Counted from the stretch's first letter, positions 1 to 9,133 are shown. The stretch: 64,000 nucleotides of DNA from VAZQ01 sp963817015 (GCA_963817015.1 CAWFMV010000007.1:1984001-2048000); one strand, 5' to 3'. The notes: generated by a model from the sequence alone, not told the origin. A program made the numbers and translations.

Positions 1-149
1 CCGGCACGCTCGTCGATGATGCGCTCACCGTCGCCTGTGGCGAAGGCGCCGTGCGCATTCTCGAGCTGCAACGGTCGGGCCGGCAGGCGATGAAGGCCGA
101 GGACTTTCTGCGTGGTCAGTCGCTGCCGCGTGGAACGCGGCTGACATGA
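1..149 (+). CDS. fmt: Methionyl-tRNA formyltransferase, 3' end only
   Basis: The reading frame is open from base 3 to the TGA at 147-149 and encodes the last 48 residues of a protein cut by the window edge. The visible tail (ALTVACGEGAVRILELQ, then a conserved-looking AEDFLRG) matches the C-terminal tRNA-binding domain of Fmt, which formylates Met-tRNAfMet for initiation. The next gene, truA, follows after about 60 bases, the usual fmt-truA arrangement in Rhizobiales. The catalytic domain lies outside the window, so the call rests on the tail and the gene order. Confidence 0.8.
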   Translation, partial: GTLVDDALTVACGEGAVRILELQRSGRQAMKAEDFLRGQSLPRGTRLT

Positions 150-210
150 GCGCGCCGTTTGGTGGCAGGCTGCACTATCCTGCAGCGTTCGACGATCTCG
201 GTTGACGCCC

Positions 211-948
211 ATGCCGCGCTACAAGCTCACGATCGAATATGACGGCGGGCCATTCGTTGGCTGGCAGGTGCAGGGCTTGGCGCCTTCGGTGCAGGGCGCG
301 CTGATGGTGGCGATCGAGGCCTTCTGCAGCGAGCGGGTCAAGGTCGGCGGGGCTGGTCGCACAGACGCCGGCGTGCATGCACTTGGCCAGGTGGCGCATA
401 TCGACCTTGCCAAGGACTGGGACGCCGACACGGTGCGCGACGCCATCACGGCGCATCTGCGCCCGCAGCCTGTGGTGGTGCTTGCGGCCGAGAAGGTGCC
501 CGACACGTTCGACGCGCGCTTCTCTGCGATCAAGCGGCACTACCGCTATCGCATCGTCAACCGCCGGGGCGATCTCGCGCTCGAGCGCGGTCGTGCCTGG
601 CGGCTGCCGCGGCCGCTCGACCACGCGGCGATGCACGCGGCAGCGCAACGCCTCGTCGGCCGGCATGACTTCACGACCTTCCGTCATGTTGACTGCCAGG
701 CGAAGTCGCCGGTGAAGACGCTCGACCGACTCGATGTGACGCGGCAGGGCGAGGAGCTGAGCATCTGCGCCTCCGCGCGCTCGTTCCTGCATTCGCAGGT
801 GCGCTCGATGGTCGGCGCGCTTGTGTTCGTGGGCGAGGGGCGCTGGAGCGCCGATGATCTCTCCGCCGCGCTCGCGGCGCGCGACCGCACCGCCTGCGCG
901 CCGGTCGCGCCGCCTGAGGGGCTTTATCTGGTGCAAGTCGATTATTGA
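211..948 (+). CDS. truA: tRNA pseudouridine(38-40) synthase TruA
   Basis: TruA isomerises uridines 38-40 in the anticodon arm of tRNAs. The 245-residue product has the normal family length. The catalytic motif GRTDAGVHA is present, with the nucleophilic aspartate at residue 52 when the ATG at 211 is used. An in-frame TTG at 202 would add three residues, but the ATG gives the family-typical start MPRYKLTIEYDG. It lies just downstream of fmt and is probably cotranscribed with it. The 214 bases that follow before the next gene show no clear signal. Confidence 0.95.
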   Translation: MPRYKLTIEYDGGPFVGWQVQGLAPSVQGALMVAIEAFCSERVKVGGAGRTDAGVHALGQVAHIDLAKDWDADTVRDAITAHLRPQPVVVLAAEKVPDTFDARFSAIKRHYRYRIVNRRGDLALERGRAWRLPRPLDHAAMHAAAQRLVGRHDFTTFRHVDCQAKSPVKTLDRLDVTRQGEELSICASARSFLHSQVRSMVGALVFVGEGRWSADDLSAALAARDRTACAPVAPPEGLYLVQVDY

Positions 949-1162
949 AAGCGTCGAACGCGCTCGAGCGTGGAGCGCGTCGGCTGGCGTGCCGCGACAT
1001 GCGGCGTTACGACATTCGGCGATGCCGCGACTATTCCTAACCCACAGGATAGTGTGTAGTCTTTACAATGAGCTGCCACGGACGGGGCATGCTAAACGGC
1101 AGCACTCACACCGCAGGCAGGCGAACGTTCCTGTCGAGCCGTGACAACTGGAGGGAACGGCC

Positions 1163-2050
1163 GTGCTAAAATCAACCATAGGACTGGTTGTCGCGCTCCT
1201 GTGTTGCGCTTCTGCATACTCCCAGCAGACGCAGCGCGGCCAGACCAGCAGCATACGCGAGATCATTCCCGGCCATTACATGTTCAGTTCCGGCGATTTG
1301 AACAGCGGGATCATTGCGACCAGCGAGGGAGTGGTTGTATTTGATGCCCTGGATTCCGAGGCCGTAGCGCGGGCCGAACGGGAAGCGATAGCCAATACAA
1401 TTCGACAACCAGTTCGTTTCTTGGTCTCTTCGCCCTACCATAACCCATTTACAAAAGGGAACGCTGCCTACGCGGATGTATGGAAGATTGGACACGAGCT
1501 CTATCGAGCCGATCTCGTTCGACAAATGGAGCGGGACAAAGCGCCGCCAGAGGAGCAGAAAGCCAGGCTTCCCAATCAGACTTTCCGGGACCGGATCACG
1601 CTCTACCTCGGGGGCAAGGAGATCCAGGTGCTCTATCTGGGCCGTGCTCACACACGCGGCGACAGTATCATCTATGTTCCGCAGGACCGGATTGTCTATT
1701 TGAGTGAAATCTTTTCCGCGGGCCAATTTCTATTCATGAACGATGGCTACGGCCTTGACTGGCTAAAGACCGTGGAGACGGCCGCAGGCCTCGATGCAGA
1801 TATCTTCGTGCCGGGACATAGTTTGCTTCCCGCCGACCCCAAGCAAAGCCGGGAAGAGTTTCTGCGTTATCGACAAATGCTGGTAGATGTCCGTGACTTT
1901 GTTCAGCTAGCGATTACACGCGGCGCAACGGAGGAGCAGGCTCTCGCCACGATCCAATGGCCACAGTATGAAAAGCTGCGCGGCTACGAAGCCCAAAGGC
2001 CAACGGTCATTCGGCGACTCTATCGGCAACTGACTGGCGCTCTCCCGTAA
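1163..2050 (+). CDS. Exported metallo-beta-lactamase-fold protein with degenerate metal site
   Basis: This 295-residue protein begins with a signal peptide (hydrophobic core at residues 6-18) and has the layout of MBL-fold hydrolases. The metal-binding motif HxHxDH is not intact: the aligned stretch is SPYHNPF at residues 90-96, keeping only His93. His163 (GRAHTRGDS) and His219 (FVPGHS) are retained, but the usual bridging Asp is Glu182 (SEIF). The protein may bind metal differently or be inactive. Base composition looks slightly less GC-rich than its neighbours. It sits alone between truA and a tctC-type gene. The substrate is unknown. Confidence 0.7.
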   Translation: MLKSTIGLVVALLCCASAYSQQTQRGQTSSIREIIPGHYMFSSGDLNSGIIATSEGVVVFDALDSEAVARAEREAIANTIRQPVRFLVSSPYHNPFTKGNAAYADVWKIGHELYRADLVRQMERDKAPPEEQKARLPNQTFRDRITLYLGGKEIQVLYLGRAHTRGDSIIYVPQDRIVYLSEIFSAGQFLFMNDGYGLDWLKTVETAAGLDADIFVPGHSLLPADPKQSREEFLRYRQMLVDVRDFVQLAITRGATEEQALATIQWPQYEKLRGYEAQRPTVIRRLYRQLTGALP

Positions 2051-2158
2051 CGTGTCGCCTCTCGAACTTGGTTGGCCTTCACCGGGAGCAGGTTGGTCGT
2101 CGAACCAATTGGCGAGATCAGGGTGATATCGGAAATCGTCGATCGAGGGAAAGCGATC

Positions 2159-3151
2159 ATGGTCTCACGACGTCATCTGTCGTTGCAGGCGCTGGGAGCG
2201 CTTGCTCTGGGGCTTTGTTTGCTTGCGCCGCGTGCTCATGCGCAGGGCTTTCCGTCCGGCACGGTCCGCATCATCGTGCCGTTTCCTCCGGGTGGTGCTA
2301 CCGACGTTCTCGGCCGCGTGGTCGCGCATGAGCTTCAGGCCCTGTGGGGCCAGTCGGTCGTTGCCGAGTACAAGCCGGGTGCCTCTGGGCTCCTCGGCAG
2401 CCGGCAGGTCGCGACCGCGCCGGCAGACGGCTATACGTTGCTGCTCGCCTCGACCGGCGCCATCCTCTCGTTGGCTGCAAGCCAGAACGCGGATGCCAAC
2501 TATCGCGTTGAGCGCGAGCTTGCGCCGGTGTCGCTCGTTGCCGCTCCGCCTTACATCGTGGTGGTCAATCCATCGGTGCCGGTCAAGACCGCGGCGGAAC
2601 TGGTCGCGTACGCCAAAGCCAATCCGGACAAGCTGACGTTCGGCTCCTCCGGCGTCGGCTCAGCCTCCCATCTCTCCGGCGCGCTGTTTGCCCAGATGGC
2701 CGGCATCAGGCTCGTGCACGTGCCCTATCGCGGCACGGGTCCGGCTGTGAATGATCTCCTCGGCGGCCAGATCAACCTGCTGTTCGCGCCCGCGCAGGTG
2801 GTCACGCAGCATATCGCGGTCGGCAAGCTGCGCATGATTGGAACAACGGGAGCGGAGCGATCTTCGCTGTTTCCGGATTTTCCGACCATCGCGGAGACGG
2901 GCTTGCCGGGCTACAACTCGCTCGGCTGGTTCGGGCTGTTCGCGCCCGCCGCCACGCCACGACCCATCGTTGACAAGGTCAGCGCCGATGTCGGCAAGGT
3001 GCTTGCGCTGCCGGAGGCCAGACAGCGCCTGGTCGAGGTCGGCGCCGAGCCTGCGCCGAACGCGCCTGATGTGTTCGCGGCATTCATCAAGCAGGATATC
3101 GTGAAATGGCTCGAGCTCGCGCGGCGCGCAGGCATCAACCTCAGCCCGTAG
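2159..3151 (+). CDS. Bug/TctC-family tripartite tricarboxylate transporter substrate-binding protein
   Basis: This is a 330-residue periplasmic solute-binding protein. It has an N-terminal signal peptide ending near AHAQG, then the family signature VRIIVPFPPGGATDVLGR and PYRGTGPAVNDLLGGQI in the ligand cleft. The ATG at 2159 is preferred over an upstream in-frame start because a GAGGGAAAG ribosome site lies just before it and it leads straight into the signal peptide. No TctA/TctB membrane subunits are nearby, as is common for the expanded Bug family. The ligand cannot be predicted. A palindromic repeat begins on the last base of its stop codon. Confidence 0.85.
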   Translation: MVSRRHLSLQALGALALGLCLLAPRAHAQGFPSGTVRIIVPFPPGGATDVLGRVVAHELQALWGQSVVAEYKPGASGLLGSRQVATAPADGYTLLLASTGAILSLAASQNADANYRVERELAPVSLVAAPPYIVVVNPSVPVKTAAELVAYAKANPDKLTFGSSGVGSASHLSGALFAQMAGIRLVHVPYRGTGPAVNDLLGGQINLLFAPAQVVTQHIAVGKLRMIGTTGAERSSLFPDFPTIAETGLPGYNSLGWFGLFAPAATPRPIVDKVSADVGKVLALPEARQRLVEVGAEPAPNAPDVFAAFIKQDIVKWLELARRAGINLSP

Positions 3152-3199
3152 AGCATGATCCCGAAAAGTGGGAACCGGTTTTCGGAAAAGATCATGCTC
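3151..3199. repeat. 49-bp palindromic intergenic repeat
   Basis: The outer arms GAGCATGATC and GATCATGCTC are perfect inverted repeats, and the inner part (CCGAAAAGTGG versus CCGGTTTTCGG) is partly complementary. I recognise this as a palindrome dispersed between genes in Bradyrhizobium and related genomes. It lies between two convergent genes (tctC-like and dapE) and overlaps the last base of the tctC stop codon, so it may act as a bidirectional transcription end. Confidence 0.75.
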
Positions 3200-3209
3200 C
3201 AACAAACCG

Positions 3210-4367
3210 TCAAGCAAAATAACGGTCGAGAATTTGCCGATAAACCGCCGTCAGTGTTGTGAGATCGGCGACCGGCGTGCGCTCATCGACCTGATGCATG
3301 GTCTGCCCGACGAGGCCGAATTCCAGCACCGGACAATAGTTCTTGATGAAGCGCGCATCCGAGGTGCCGCCTGTCGTTGACAGCGTCGGTGCCCGGCCGG
3401 TGATGTCCTTGATCGCGCCGACCACGAGATCGACAAACGGTCCCGGGCTGGTGACGAACGAATCCGCATTCGAAGGCTGCCAGTCGATGTGCCAGCGCAG
3501 GAGCTCGCCGGCGGCCGCCCGCGCCCGCGTTTCGATCAGCATGCGCAGTGAGGCCTGGCTGTGGCAGTCGTTGAAGCGAATGTTGAAGCGGGCACGCGCC
3601 TCGCCCGGAATGAGATTGACAGTCGTGTTGCCGATGTCGATCGAGGTGAACTCGAGGTTCGAAGGCCCGAAATTGGCCGAGCCGTGATCGAGCGGCTCCG
3701 CCATCAGAGCCGACATCAGCGACACCAGCCCGCGCACCGGGTTGTCGGCCCGCTCCGGATAGGCCACGTGGCCCTGCTTGCCGGTGACCACGAGCGTGCC
3801 GTTGAGCGAGCCGCGCCGGCCGACCTTGATGGTGTCGCCCAGCTCCGCGGCGTTGCTGGGCTCGCCCAGGAGGCAGTGGTCAAAGGCTTCACCGCGCTCC
3901 TTCGCCCATTGCATCAGCTTCACAGTGCCGTTGACCGCAACGCCTTCCTCGTCGCCGGTGATCAGGAACGAGATCGAGCCCTTCGGCTTGCCGCCCGCGG
4001 CCGCGAGGTGGTCGAGGCTTGCCGCGACGGCGCAGGCGATCGCGCCCTTCATGTCGACCGCGCCACGGCCATAGAGCGTGCCGCCCTCGACAGCCGCAGC
4101 AAACGGCGGGTAGCGCCAAGTCGCTTCATCGCCAGGCGGCACCACGTCGGTATGTCCCGCGAAGGCGATGTGGGGAGAAGCCGTTCCGATGCGGGCGTAG
4201 AGGTTCTCGATCGGCGCGCTGCCGGCCTCCGCGAAGGTCAAGCGGTGGATCGTAAAGCCTGCAGCCTTGAGCACGCGCTCAAGCACGGCCAACGCGCCGC
4301 CTTCCGCCGGAGTGACCGACGGACAGCGCAGAAGCTCGGCGGCAAGAGCGAGTGGATCGGCAGCCAT
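3210..4367 (-). CDS. dapE: Succinyl-diaminopimelate desuccinylase DapE
   Basis: DapE hydrolyses N-succinyl-L,L-diaminopimelate in lysine and peptidoglycan-precursor synthesis. This M20-family dizinc peptidase has the motifs in order: GHTDVVPPGD, GRGAVDMKG, TGDEEG (catalytic Glu-Glu), STTGGTSDARF and the late metal histidine in GQTMHQVDE. Length is about 385 residues, typical for the family. The ATG at 4367 is chosen; a GTG two codons upstream (4373) is equally possible. It runs in the same direction as dapD, with a block of membrane-protein genes in between. Confidence 0.95.
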   Translation of the reverse strand: MAADPLALAAELLRCPSVTPAEGGALAVLERVLKAAGFTIHRLTFAEAGSAPIENLYARIGTASPHIAFAGHTDVVPPGDEATWRYPPFAAAVEGGTLYGRGAVDMKGAIACAVAASLDHLAAAGGKPKGSISFLITGDEEGVAVNGTVKLMQWAKERGEAFDHCLLGEPSNAAELGDTIKVGRRGSLNGTLVVTGKQGHVAYPERADNPVRGLVSLMSALMAEPLDHGSANFGPSNLEFTSIDIGNTTVNLIPGEARARFNIRFNDCHSQASLRMLIETRARAAAGELLRWHIDWQPSNADSFVTSPGPFVDLVVGAIKDITGRAPTLSTTGGTSDARFIKNYCPVLEFGLVGQTMHQVDERTPVADLTTLTAVYRQILDRYFA

Positions 4368-4434
4368 GGCCACGGGGCTTTAGCCGCCGACAATGAACCC
4401 GTCAATCTTTGGGCCCGTCGATGTTTCGGGCTGG

Positions 4435-4905
4435 CTAGATCTTTCCTTCAAGCGGGTCGGGGCCGTACCGGTTGGGACCGATGGTGCCGCGCAGGCAGGC
4501 CAGCTCCACAAAACTCCAGATCAGGAATGCGCCGGCGGCAAGCGTGAGGGCGCCGCCGACAAGTGCCAACGTGCCGAGATTGCTGGTGTCATCGGTCATA
4601 AGCGCGCCGTAGACCGACGCGACAATCCCGGCCCCGAGCAAGAGCGAAGGGATAAGGACAAAAATCAGCAGCCACCAGGCCGACTTGTTACGGTCGTGCA
4701 GGCGCTTGGTCACCACCGCCAGGCTTGAGATCAGGGCGACGATGCTGAAAACAAGCTGCACGATGCCGCCGGCCATGGGGGAGTTGATCGCGTAAATGAC
4801 GGCTGACACCACGGCGACAACAATGAAATAGATCAGGATCCACAGCCAGTATCTGGCGCGGTTGAGCCTGCCACTGAAACCAAACAGATAATGTCCCCAA
4901 CTCAT
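4435..4905 (-). CDS. DUF805 family membrane protein (first of three)
   Basis: This 156-residue protein has four predicted hydrophobic segments. It shows the DUF805 hallmarks: an N-terminal FGFSGRLNRARYW motif, a central VTKRLHDRNKSAWW motif and a C-terminal GTIGPNRYGPDPL tail. The molecular function of DUF805 is not known. Two further DUF805 genes follow in the same orientation within 2.5 kb, suggesting local duplication. It lies 67 bases upstream of dapE and may share its transcript. Confidence 0.85.
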   Translation of the reverse strand: MSWGHYLFGFSGRLNRARYWLWILIYFIVVAVVSAVIYAINSPMAGGIVQLVFSIVALISSLAVVTKRLHDRNKSAWWLLIFVLIPSLLLGAGIVASVYGALMTDDTSNLGTLALVGGALTLAAGAFLIWSFVELACLRGTIGPNRYGPDPLEGKI

Positions 4906-5050
4906 GTGCGCCGTTTTCCTGTCTCGCTTGAACGATCCGCTCAGACATCCGATCCGATCACAATCGGAACGAATTGGCCTGCGCCGAATAAGGTCTGCCG
5001 GCAGGTTGTTCTGCCGTCAGACCTTTTCCAGGGCGACCGTGAGCTATGGC

Positions 5051-5428
5051 CTAGACTTTTCCTTCCAGGGGGTCGGGGCCGAAGCGGTTCGCTCCCACAG
5101 TGCCCCGCAGGCAGGCCCAGTAGATCAGCACGATCGCCCCGATTACGGGGATCAATGCCAGAAAGATCCACCAGCCGACCCGATCGATATCGTGCAGCCG
5201 GCGGACCGACACCGCCAGGCCCGGCAAGAGCGTGGCCAATGACACAATCACGCCGATCGGATTGACGCCGGTCGTGTTGAAGCCGAACAGCGTCATGTCG
5301 ACGAGCCAGGCCACGATCTGCAGCAGCAAGACGAACAGCACCCAATACCAATACTCGGATCGTGCCGCTCGGCCGCTGAATCCGATGTATTTTTGAAAGC
5401 CGGTCTTGATTGCGTCGGTGAAGCCCAT
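5051..5428 (-). CDS. DUF805 family membrane protein (second)
   Basis: This 125-residue protein has FSGRAARSEYWYW near the N-terminus, VRRLHDIDRVGWW in the middle and GTVGANRFGPDPLEGK at the end, all typical of DUF805. The ATG at 5428 is chosen because the preceding GGAGGGGGG forms a strong ribosome-binding site at good spacing; an upstream in-frame ATG at 5443 overlaps that site. It resembles the first DUF805 copy in layout but has diverged clearly in sequence. Confidence 0.85.
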   Translation of the reverse strand: MGFTDAIKTGFQKYIGFSGRAARSEYWYWVLFVLLLQIVAWLVDMTLFGFNTTGVNPIGVIVSLATLLPGLAVSVRRLHDIDRVGWWIFLALIPVIGAIVLIYWACLRGTVGANRFGPDPLEGKV

Positions 5429-5555
5429 GGCGCCCCCCTCCATTGTGTTTCACGGCGGGGACTCTATCAAACCGAGGGCAAGAAGAAAGCGCTGTTACGA
5501 GTGATGGCAGATCACGCCCGAATTTTCAGTGGATGCAGGCCCACTTGCAGGCAGC

Positions 5556-5873
5556 TTAGGCACCCAGCTGCGTCGCCAGCAGGTTGTTTTGCCGTCTGAC
5601 CCAGCCTGGGATCAGGAAGGCATCGACCAGCACCCAGAAGATGGTAATGATCAGGCCAACGAAGATAAGGCTCAGAATGAGCTGCGTGACGGCGACGCCA
5701 GTGCGTCCCAAATAAAAATTATGGCCGCCGAACAACCCCAGGAAGAACCAAAGCAGATACGCGACCAGCGCGGTCTTCTTGTTGGCCTCGTACAGCAACA
5801 GCACGCGCGTGTCGTTGGACAGACCGCCACTCTGGTTGATCTGGTGCCGAATGCCGGGGGGAAGGTCGGTCAT
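5556..5873 (-). CDS. TM2 domain-containing protein
   Basis: This 105-residue protein has two hydrophobic helices separated by a short loop. The TM2 signature is visible: KKTALVAYLLWFFLGLFGGH, then NFYLGRTG and a second helix ending FWVLVDAFLIPGWV. TM2 proteins are widespread but their role is unclear. It sits among DUF805 genes on the same strand. Genes pairing TM2 and DUF805 proteins are common in proteobacteria, so a shared membrane function is possible but unproven. Confidence 0.85.
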   Translation of the reverse strand: MTDLPPGIRHQINQSGGLSNDTRVLLLYEANKKTALVAYLLWFFLGLFGGHNFYLGRTGVAVTQLILSLIFVGLIITIFWVLVDAFLIPGWVRRQNNLLATQLGA

Positions 5874-5992
5874 TCATACCTCCTCGCAAATCGTTTTGCG
5901 GTATATGTGCCGGCCTGCCGCCCCGCCTTTGTGTTGCCGACTCCGGCTTTTCACCCCGGATGAAGTCCGGTGCGAGCTTTCAGGATCATGCT

Positions 5993-6727
5993 TTACAGCG
6001 CTCGGCCGGTATCAAGAATAGTAATCTTCTGCCAGATCTTGTTGCATAGATTGGTGGTGAGATCCTCGATGTCGTTGACGGCGTCAATGATCACCGGATC
6101 GGGCAGATGCTGCGCATAGAGCGCAGCGAGCTTGTTGGTCAGCGACAGCATTTCGCTGCAGTAATTGAGATAGCGGGTGAGCTCGAACCTGCTCATCGTT
6201 CGTTTGGGGGACGATGCGGTGGGCGTGCCGCCACCGAGGATGGTGCTGGGGTCCTTGGTGAGCTGATGCATGTCGATGACATGTGCGATCGAGCGGAAGG
6301 CGTGCAGATCGCTGAGCGAGCGCCGGCGCTTGATCCGGGTCTCCAGCGACACCAGGAAGAACAGCAACGCGCCGGAGAGGACGACGATGTTCATCGCCGC
6401 CTCGACGCCCTGAAACACGCTGAAAATCTCGACCGTTCCGACCTGGACGTTCAATTTGAACGCCACGAGCAAGAGCCCGGCGAGCGCTGCCGCAACCACC
6501 AGAAACACGCCAGCGCGCAGCACGTAATGCGGCGAGGCGATCGCGACAGAGCGCTGTTGCACCGTCTCCGCCATGCCGATCAACTCGCGGCAGACTGCGG
6601 CCAGGCTCGTGCCCGGGAAGCGCTCTCCGATCCGATGCTCCAGGCGCAGCAGCGTTTCGACGATACAGGCGGCGTTGAGCGTTTGGTACGACACGCGAGG
6701 CCTCGGGGTGCGACTGTGACCCGTCAC
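5993..6727 (-). CDS. Conserved two-helix membrane protein of unknown function
   Basis: I do not recognise this 244-residue protein. It has a soluble N-terminal part, two adjacent hydrophobic segments (around residues 72-92 and 110-127), a basic stop-transfer (ETRIKRRRS) and a long soluble C-terminal half, probably helical. The GTG at 6727 gives the longest frame; an in-frame GTG at 6694 is an alternative. It lies between the TM2 gene and the third DUF805 gene in the same orientation. No catalytic motif is evident. Confidence 0.6.
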   Translation of the reverse strand: MTGHSRTPRPRVSYQTLNAACIVETLLRLEHRIGERFPGTSLAAVCRELIGMAETVQQRSVAIASPHYVLRAGVFLVVAAALAGLLLVAFKLNVQVGTVEIFSVFQGVEAAMNIVVLSGALLFFLVSLETRIKRRRSLSDLHAFRSIAHVIDMHQLTKDPSTILGGGTPTASSPKRTMSRFELTRYLNYCSEMLSLTNKLAALYAQHLPDPVIIDAVNDIEDLTTNLCNKIWQKITILDTGRAL

Positions 6728-6761
6728 TCACAGTACGATTGTTGCGTGAGTTTGGCAGCCC

Positions 6762-7193
6762 TCAAGGGCTCGTTTCCAGCGGATCGGGGCCGTAGCGGTT
6801 GGGGCCGACGGTGCCGCGACGGAAGCCGAGATCGACAATGAGGACAAGACCGAAGACCGCGTATGGAATCAGAAACGCGAGCATCAGCGGCGTTGGGTTG
6901 GCCACATCAGCGCTGGTAACCCACCCGCCGAGCAGCAAAATGTCGAAGGCCACTCCGATCGCGAAGAATAGGCCCACGATCCACATCGGGGTATTGCGGT
7001 CGTGCCCGCGCTTGGCGCACACGGCGAACTGCGGATAGGTCAGCACCAGGTCGAGCACGGTGCTCCATCGGGCTTCGTCCCCGCCCGAGAACGAGATGGC
7101 GATCTCGATCGCGATGAACACCGCAAATGCAATCCAGAACGGCTGGCGGCTGATGCGGCCCTCGAAGCTCGTGAAAAGATGGACCCAATTCAT
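6762..7193 (-). CDS. DUF805 family membrane protein (third)
   Basis: The start at ATG 7193 gives MNWVHLFTSFEGRISRQPFW, the normal DUF805 N-terminus; the longer upstream frame lacks family features. The central motif is VCAKRGHDRNTPMW and the C-terminus is RRGTVGPNRYGPDPL. At 143 residues it has typical length. In this copy the conserved RLHD is RGHD, so it is the most diverged of the three. It is followed upstream by dapD on the same strand. Confidence 0.85.
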   Translation of the reverse strand: MNWVHLFTSFEGRISRQPFWIAFAVFIAIEIAISFSGGDEARWSTVLDLVLTYPQFAVCAKRGHDRNTPMWIVGLFFAIGVAFDILLLGGWVTSADVANPTPLMLAFLIPYAVFGLVLIVDLGFRRGTVGPNRYGPDPLETSP

Positions 7194-7269
7194 TGGCCCG
7201 CTCCAAAAATGCACTACGAGAATGCACCGCCAGCTTGCGGCCAACGACCGGACTGGTCAATGCACGGCT

Positions 7270-8115
7270 TCAGTCGCGCAGCAGCTCGTTGATTGATGTC
7301 TTCGCGCGCGTCCTCTCGTCGACGCGCTTGACGATCACCGCACAATAGAGACTGGGCCCTGCGGCGCCATCCTTGCCGGGCTTGCCTGGCATCGAGCCCG
7401 GCACCACCACCGAATAGGCTGGCACCTCGCCCTGATAGGTCGTGCCGGTCTCGCGATCGATAATGCGCGTCGAGGCGCCGAGATAGACGCCCATCGAGAG
7501 CACCGAGCCCTCGCGCACGACTACGCCTTCGGCCACTTCCGAGCGCGCGCCGATGAAACAGTTGTCCTCAACGATCACCGGGCCCGCCTGCAGCGGCTCG
7601 AGCACGCCGCCGATGCCGGCGCCGCCCGAGATGTGGCAGTTCTTGCCGATCTGCGCGCAGGAGCCGACGGTCGCCCAGGTGTCGATCATGGTGCCGCTGT
7701 CGACATAGGCGCCGAGATTGACGAACGAGGGCATCAGCACCACTCCCGGCGCCACATAGGCGGAGCGGCGTATGACGCAGCCCGGCACCGCGCGGAAGCC
7801 GGCCTCCCTGAAGCGGGTCTCGCCCCAGCCCTCGAACTTGGACGCGACCTTGTCCCACCACACCGCCTTGCCCGGGCCGCCCGGGATCACCGTCATGTCG
7901 TTGAGCCGGAACGAGAGCAGCACCGCCTTCTTGAGCCACTGGTTGACCGACCAGGCGCCATTTGCGCCGCGCTCGGCGACGCGAGCCGTGCCGCGGTCGA
8001 GCAGATCAAGCGCGGCCTCGACGGCCTCGCGCACGGCGCCTTTGGTGGATGGCCCGATCCCGTCGCGCTTCTCGAAGGCGTCGTCGATGGTCCTGGCAAG
8101 CTCGGCGTGCGACAT
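7270..8115 (-). CDS. dapD: 2,3,4,5-tetrahydropyridine-2,6-dicarboxylate N-succinyltransferase DapD
   Basis: DapD succinylates tetrahydrodipicolinate in the diaminopimelate/lysine pathway, two steps before DapE. The 281-residue product starts MSHAELARTIDDAFEKRD at ATG 8115. The C-terminal half is a left-handed beta-helix of hexapeptide repeats (GVVLMPSFVNLGAYVDSGT, then GSCAQIGKNCHISGGAGIGG). Length and motifs match the family throughout. The nearby dapE on the same strand supports a lysine biosynthesis cluster interrupted by small membrane-protein genes. Confidence 0.95.
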   Translation of the reverse strand: MSHAELARTIDDAFEKRDGIGPSTKGAVREAVEAALDLLDRGTARVAERGANGAWSVNQWLKKAVLLSFRLNDMTVIPGGPGKAVWWDKVASKFEGWGETRFREAGFRAVPGCVIRRSAYVAPGVVLMPSFVNLGAYVDSGTMIDTWATVGSCAQIGKNCHISGGAGIGGVLEPLQAGPVIVEDNCFIGARSEVAEGVVVREGSVLSMGVYLGASTRIIDRETGTTYQGEVPAYSVVVPGSMPGKPGKDGAAGPSLYCAVIVKRVDERTRAKTSINELLRD

Positions 8116-8258
8116 GGCGGCCCTTTGGCGTTTGATGGTGTGGCGCGGGTTTGTCGAGCCAAGGCGGGGAGGAGTCAAGCAGGTGGCGTTCGAGTCGCGC
8201 CGCATTCTCCGGTGTCGTCCCGCGCAGGGTCGGGGACGACAGCAAGATCAAACGCCGG

Positions 8259-9133
8259 TCAACCGCCGCCGATCAGCAATTCCCGCATCCGCTGGTTGAC
8301 TGTCTCATACGCCTCATACTGCACCCAGTGGCCGGCTCCCGGCACGATGTCGAACGGAGCACCGGGCTGGAACGACTGCAGCCGCTCGCGCCGCTCCGCG
8401 AGATAGGGCGCGGCGGTGGGGTCATGCTCGCCCCAGATGCCGGCGAGCCGGCCGGTGAAACCGGGCAGGCAGTTGGCAAGCGTGCCGGTGTGGGAGACAT
8501 GCTTGCCGCGGATGCGCGACACGGCCGCGTTGCGCGACTGCACCTCGACCGCGAGCGCGTCGATCTTCTGCTGGATCGTGGATCATCAGGATGCCGAGGT
8601 TCACGCGATGGATGGCGCGCTTCTCGTCGTCAGTCGGCAGTCGCCGCCACGACTTGAGCGGCTCCATTTGGGCGCGCGGTGCCGCCCATGCCGGTCGAGC
8701 CGACCAGCACCAGCGTATCGACGCGGCTGCCGCCCTGCTGCGCGAGATAGCCCGCGATCAGTCCGCCCATCGAAAAACCACCGATGCTGAAATGCGTCTG
8801 CGCTCCGATGATCTGGTCGAGCCCCTGCAGCAGCATCGCGGCGATGCTCTCGGCCGAGAACGGCGGCTGTGGGCTTGCGGAGTCGCCCGAGCCGGGCAGG
8901 TCTGGAACGACAACCATCATGTCGCGCGAGAGCGCCTCGACATTGCGGATCCAGTGCATCCAGCTGCCGGTGCCGCCATGCAGAAGCACGAGGGGCGTGC
9001 CTTGTCCCTTTGGGCCCCAGCATCGCCAGACCATATGGCCGTCGCCAAGAGGCGCCACAAGAGACGTCCCAAGCGGCGAGGTGCGTTGCGTGCTGGCGCG
9101 ATCGAGCGCAGCAATATATTCGGCAGGAGACAT
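8259..9133 (-). CDS. Alpha/beta hydrolase, reading frame broken twice
   Basis: Three overlapping frames together encode one alpha/beta hydrolase of about 290 residues. The first has the start MSPAEYIAALD, oxyanion LLHGGTG, PDLPGSGDS and nucleophile elbow GGFSMGG. The middle one gives EPLKSWRRLPTDDEKRAIHR. The last has GIWGEHDPTAAP (acid) and PGAGHWVQYE (catalytic His). Frame changes of +1 fall near 8670 and 8572. Its ATG overlaps the TGA of the upstream monooxygenase gene (TGATG), implying translational coupling. The pair may act on an aromatic or heteroaromatic compound. The breaks may be sequencing indels or true decay. Confidence 0.75.

Noticed and set aside
3561..4547. A 328-codon plus-strand frame opposite dapE
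   Set aside because: No family similarity that I can see and it covers the dapE coding strand; an antisense shadow.
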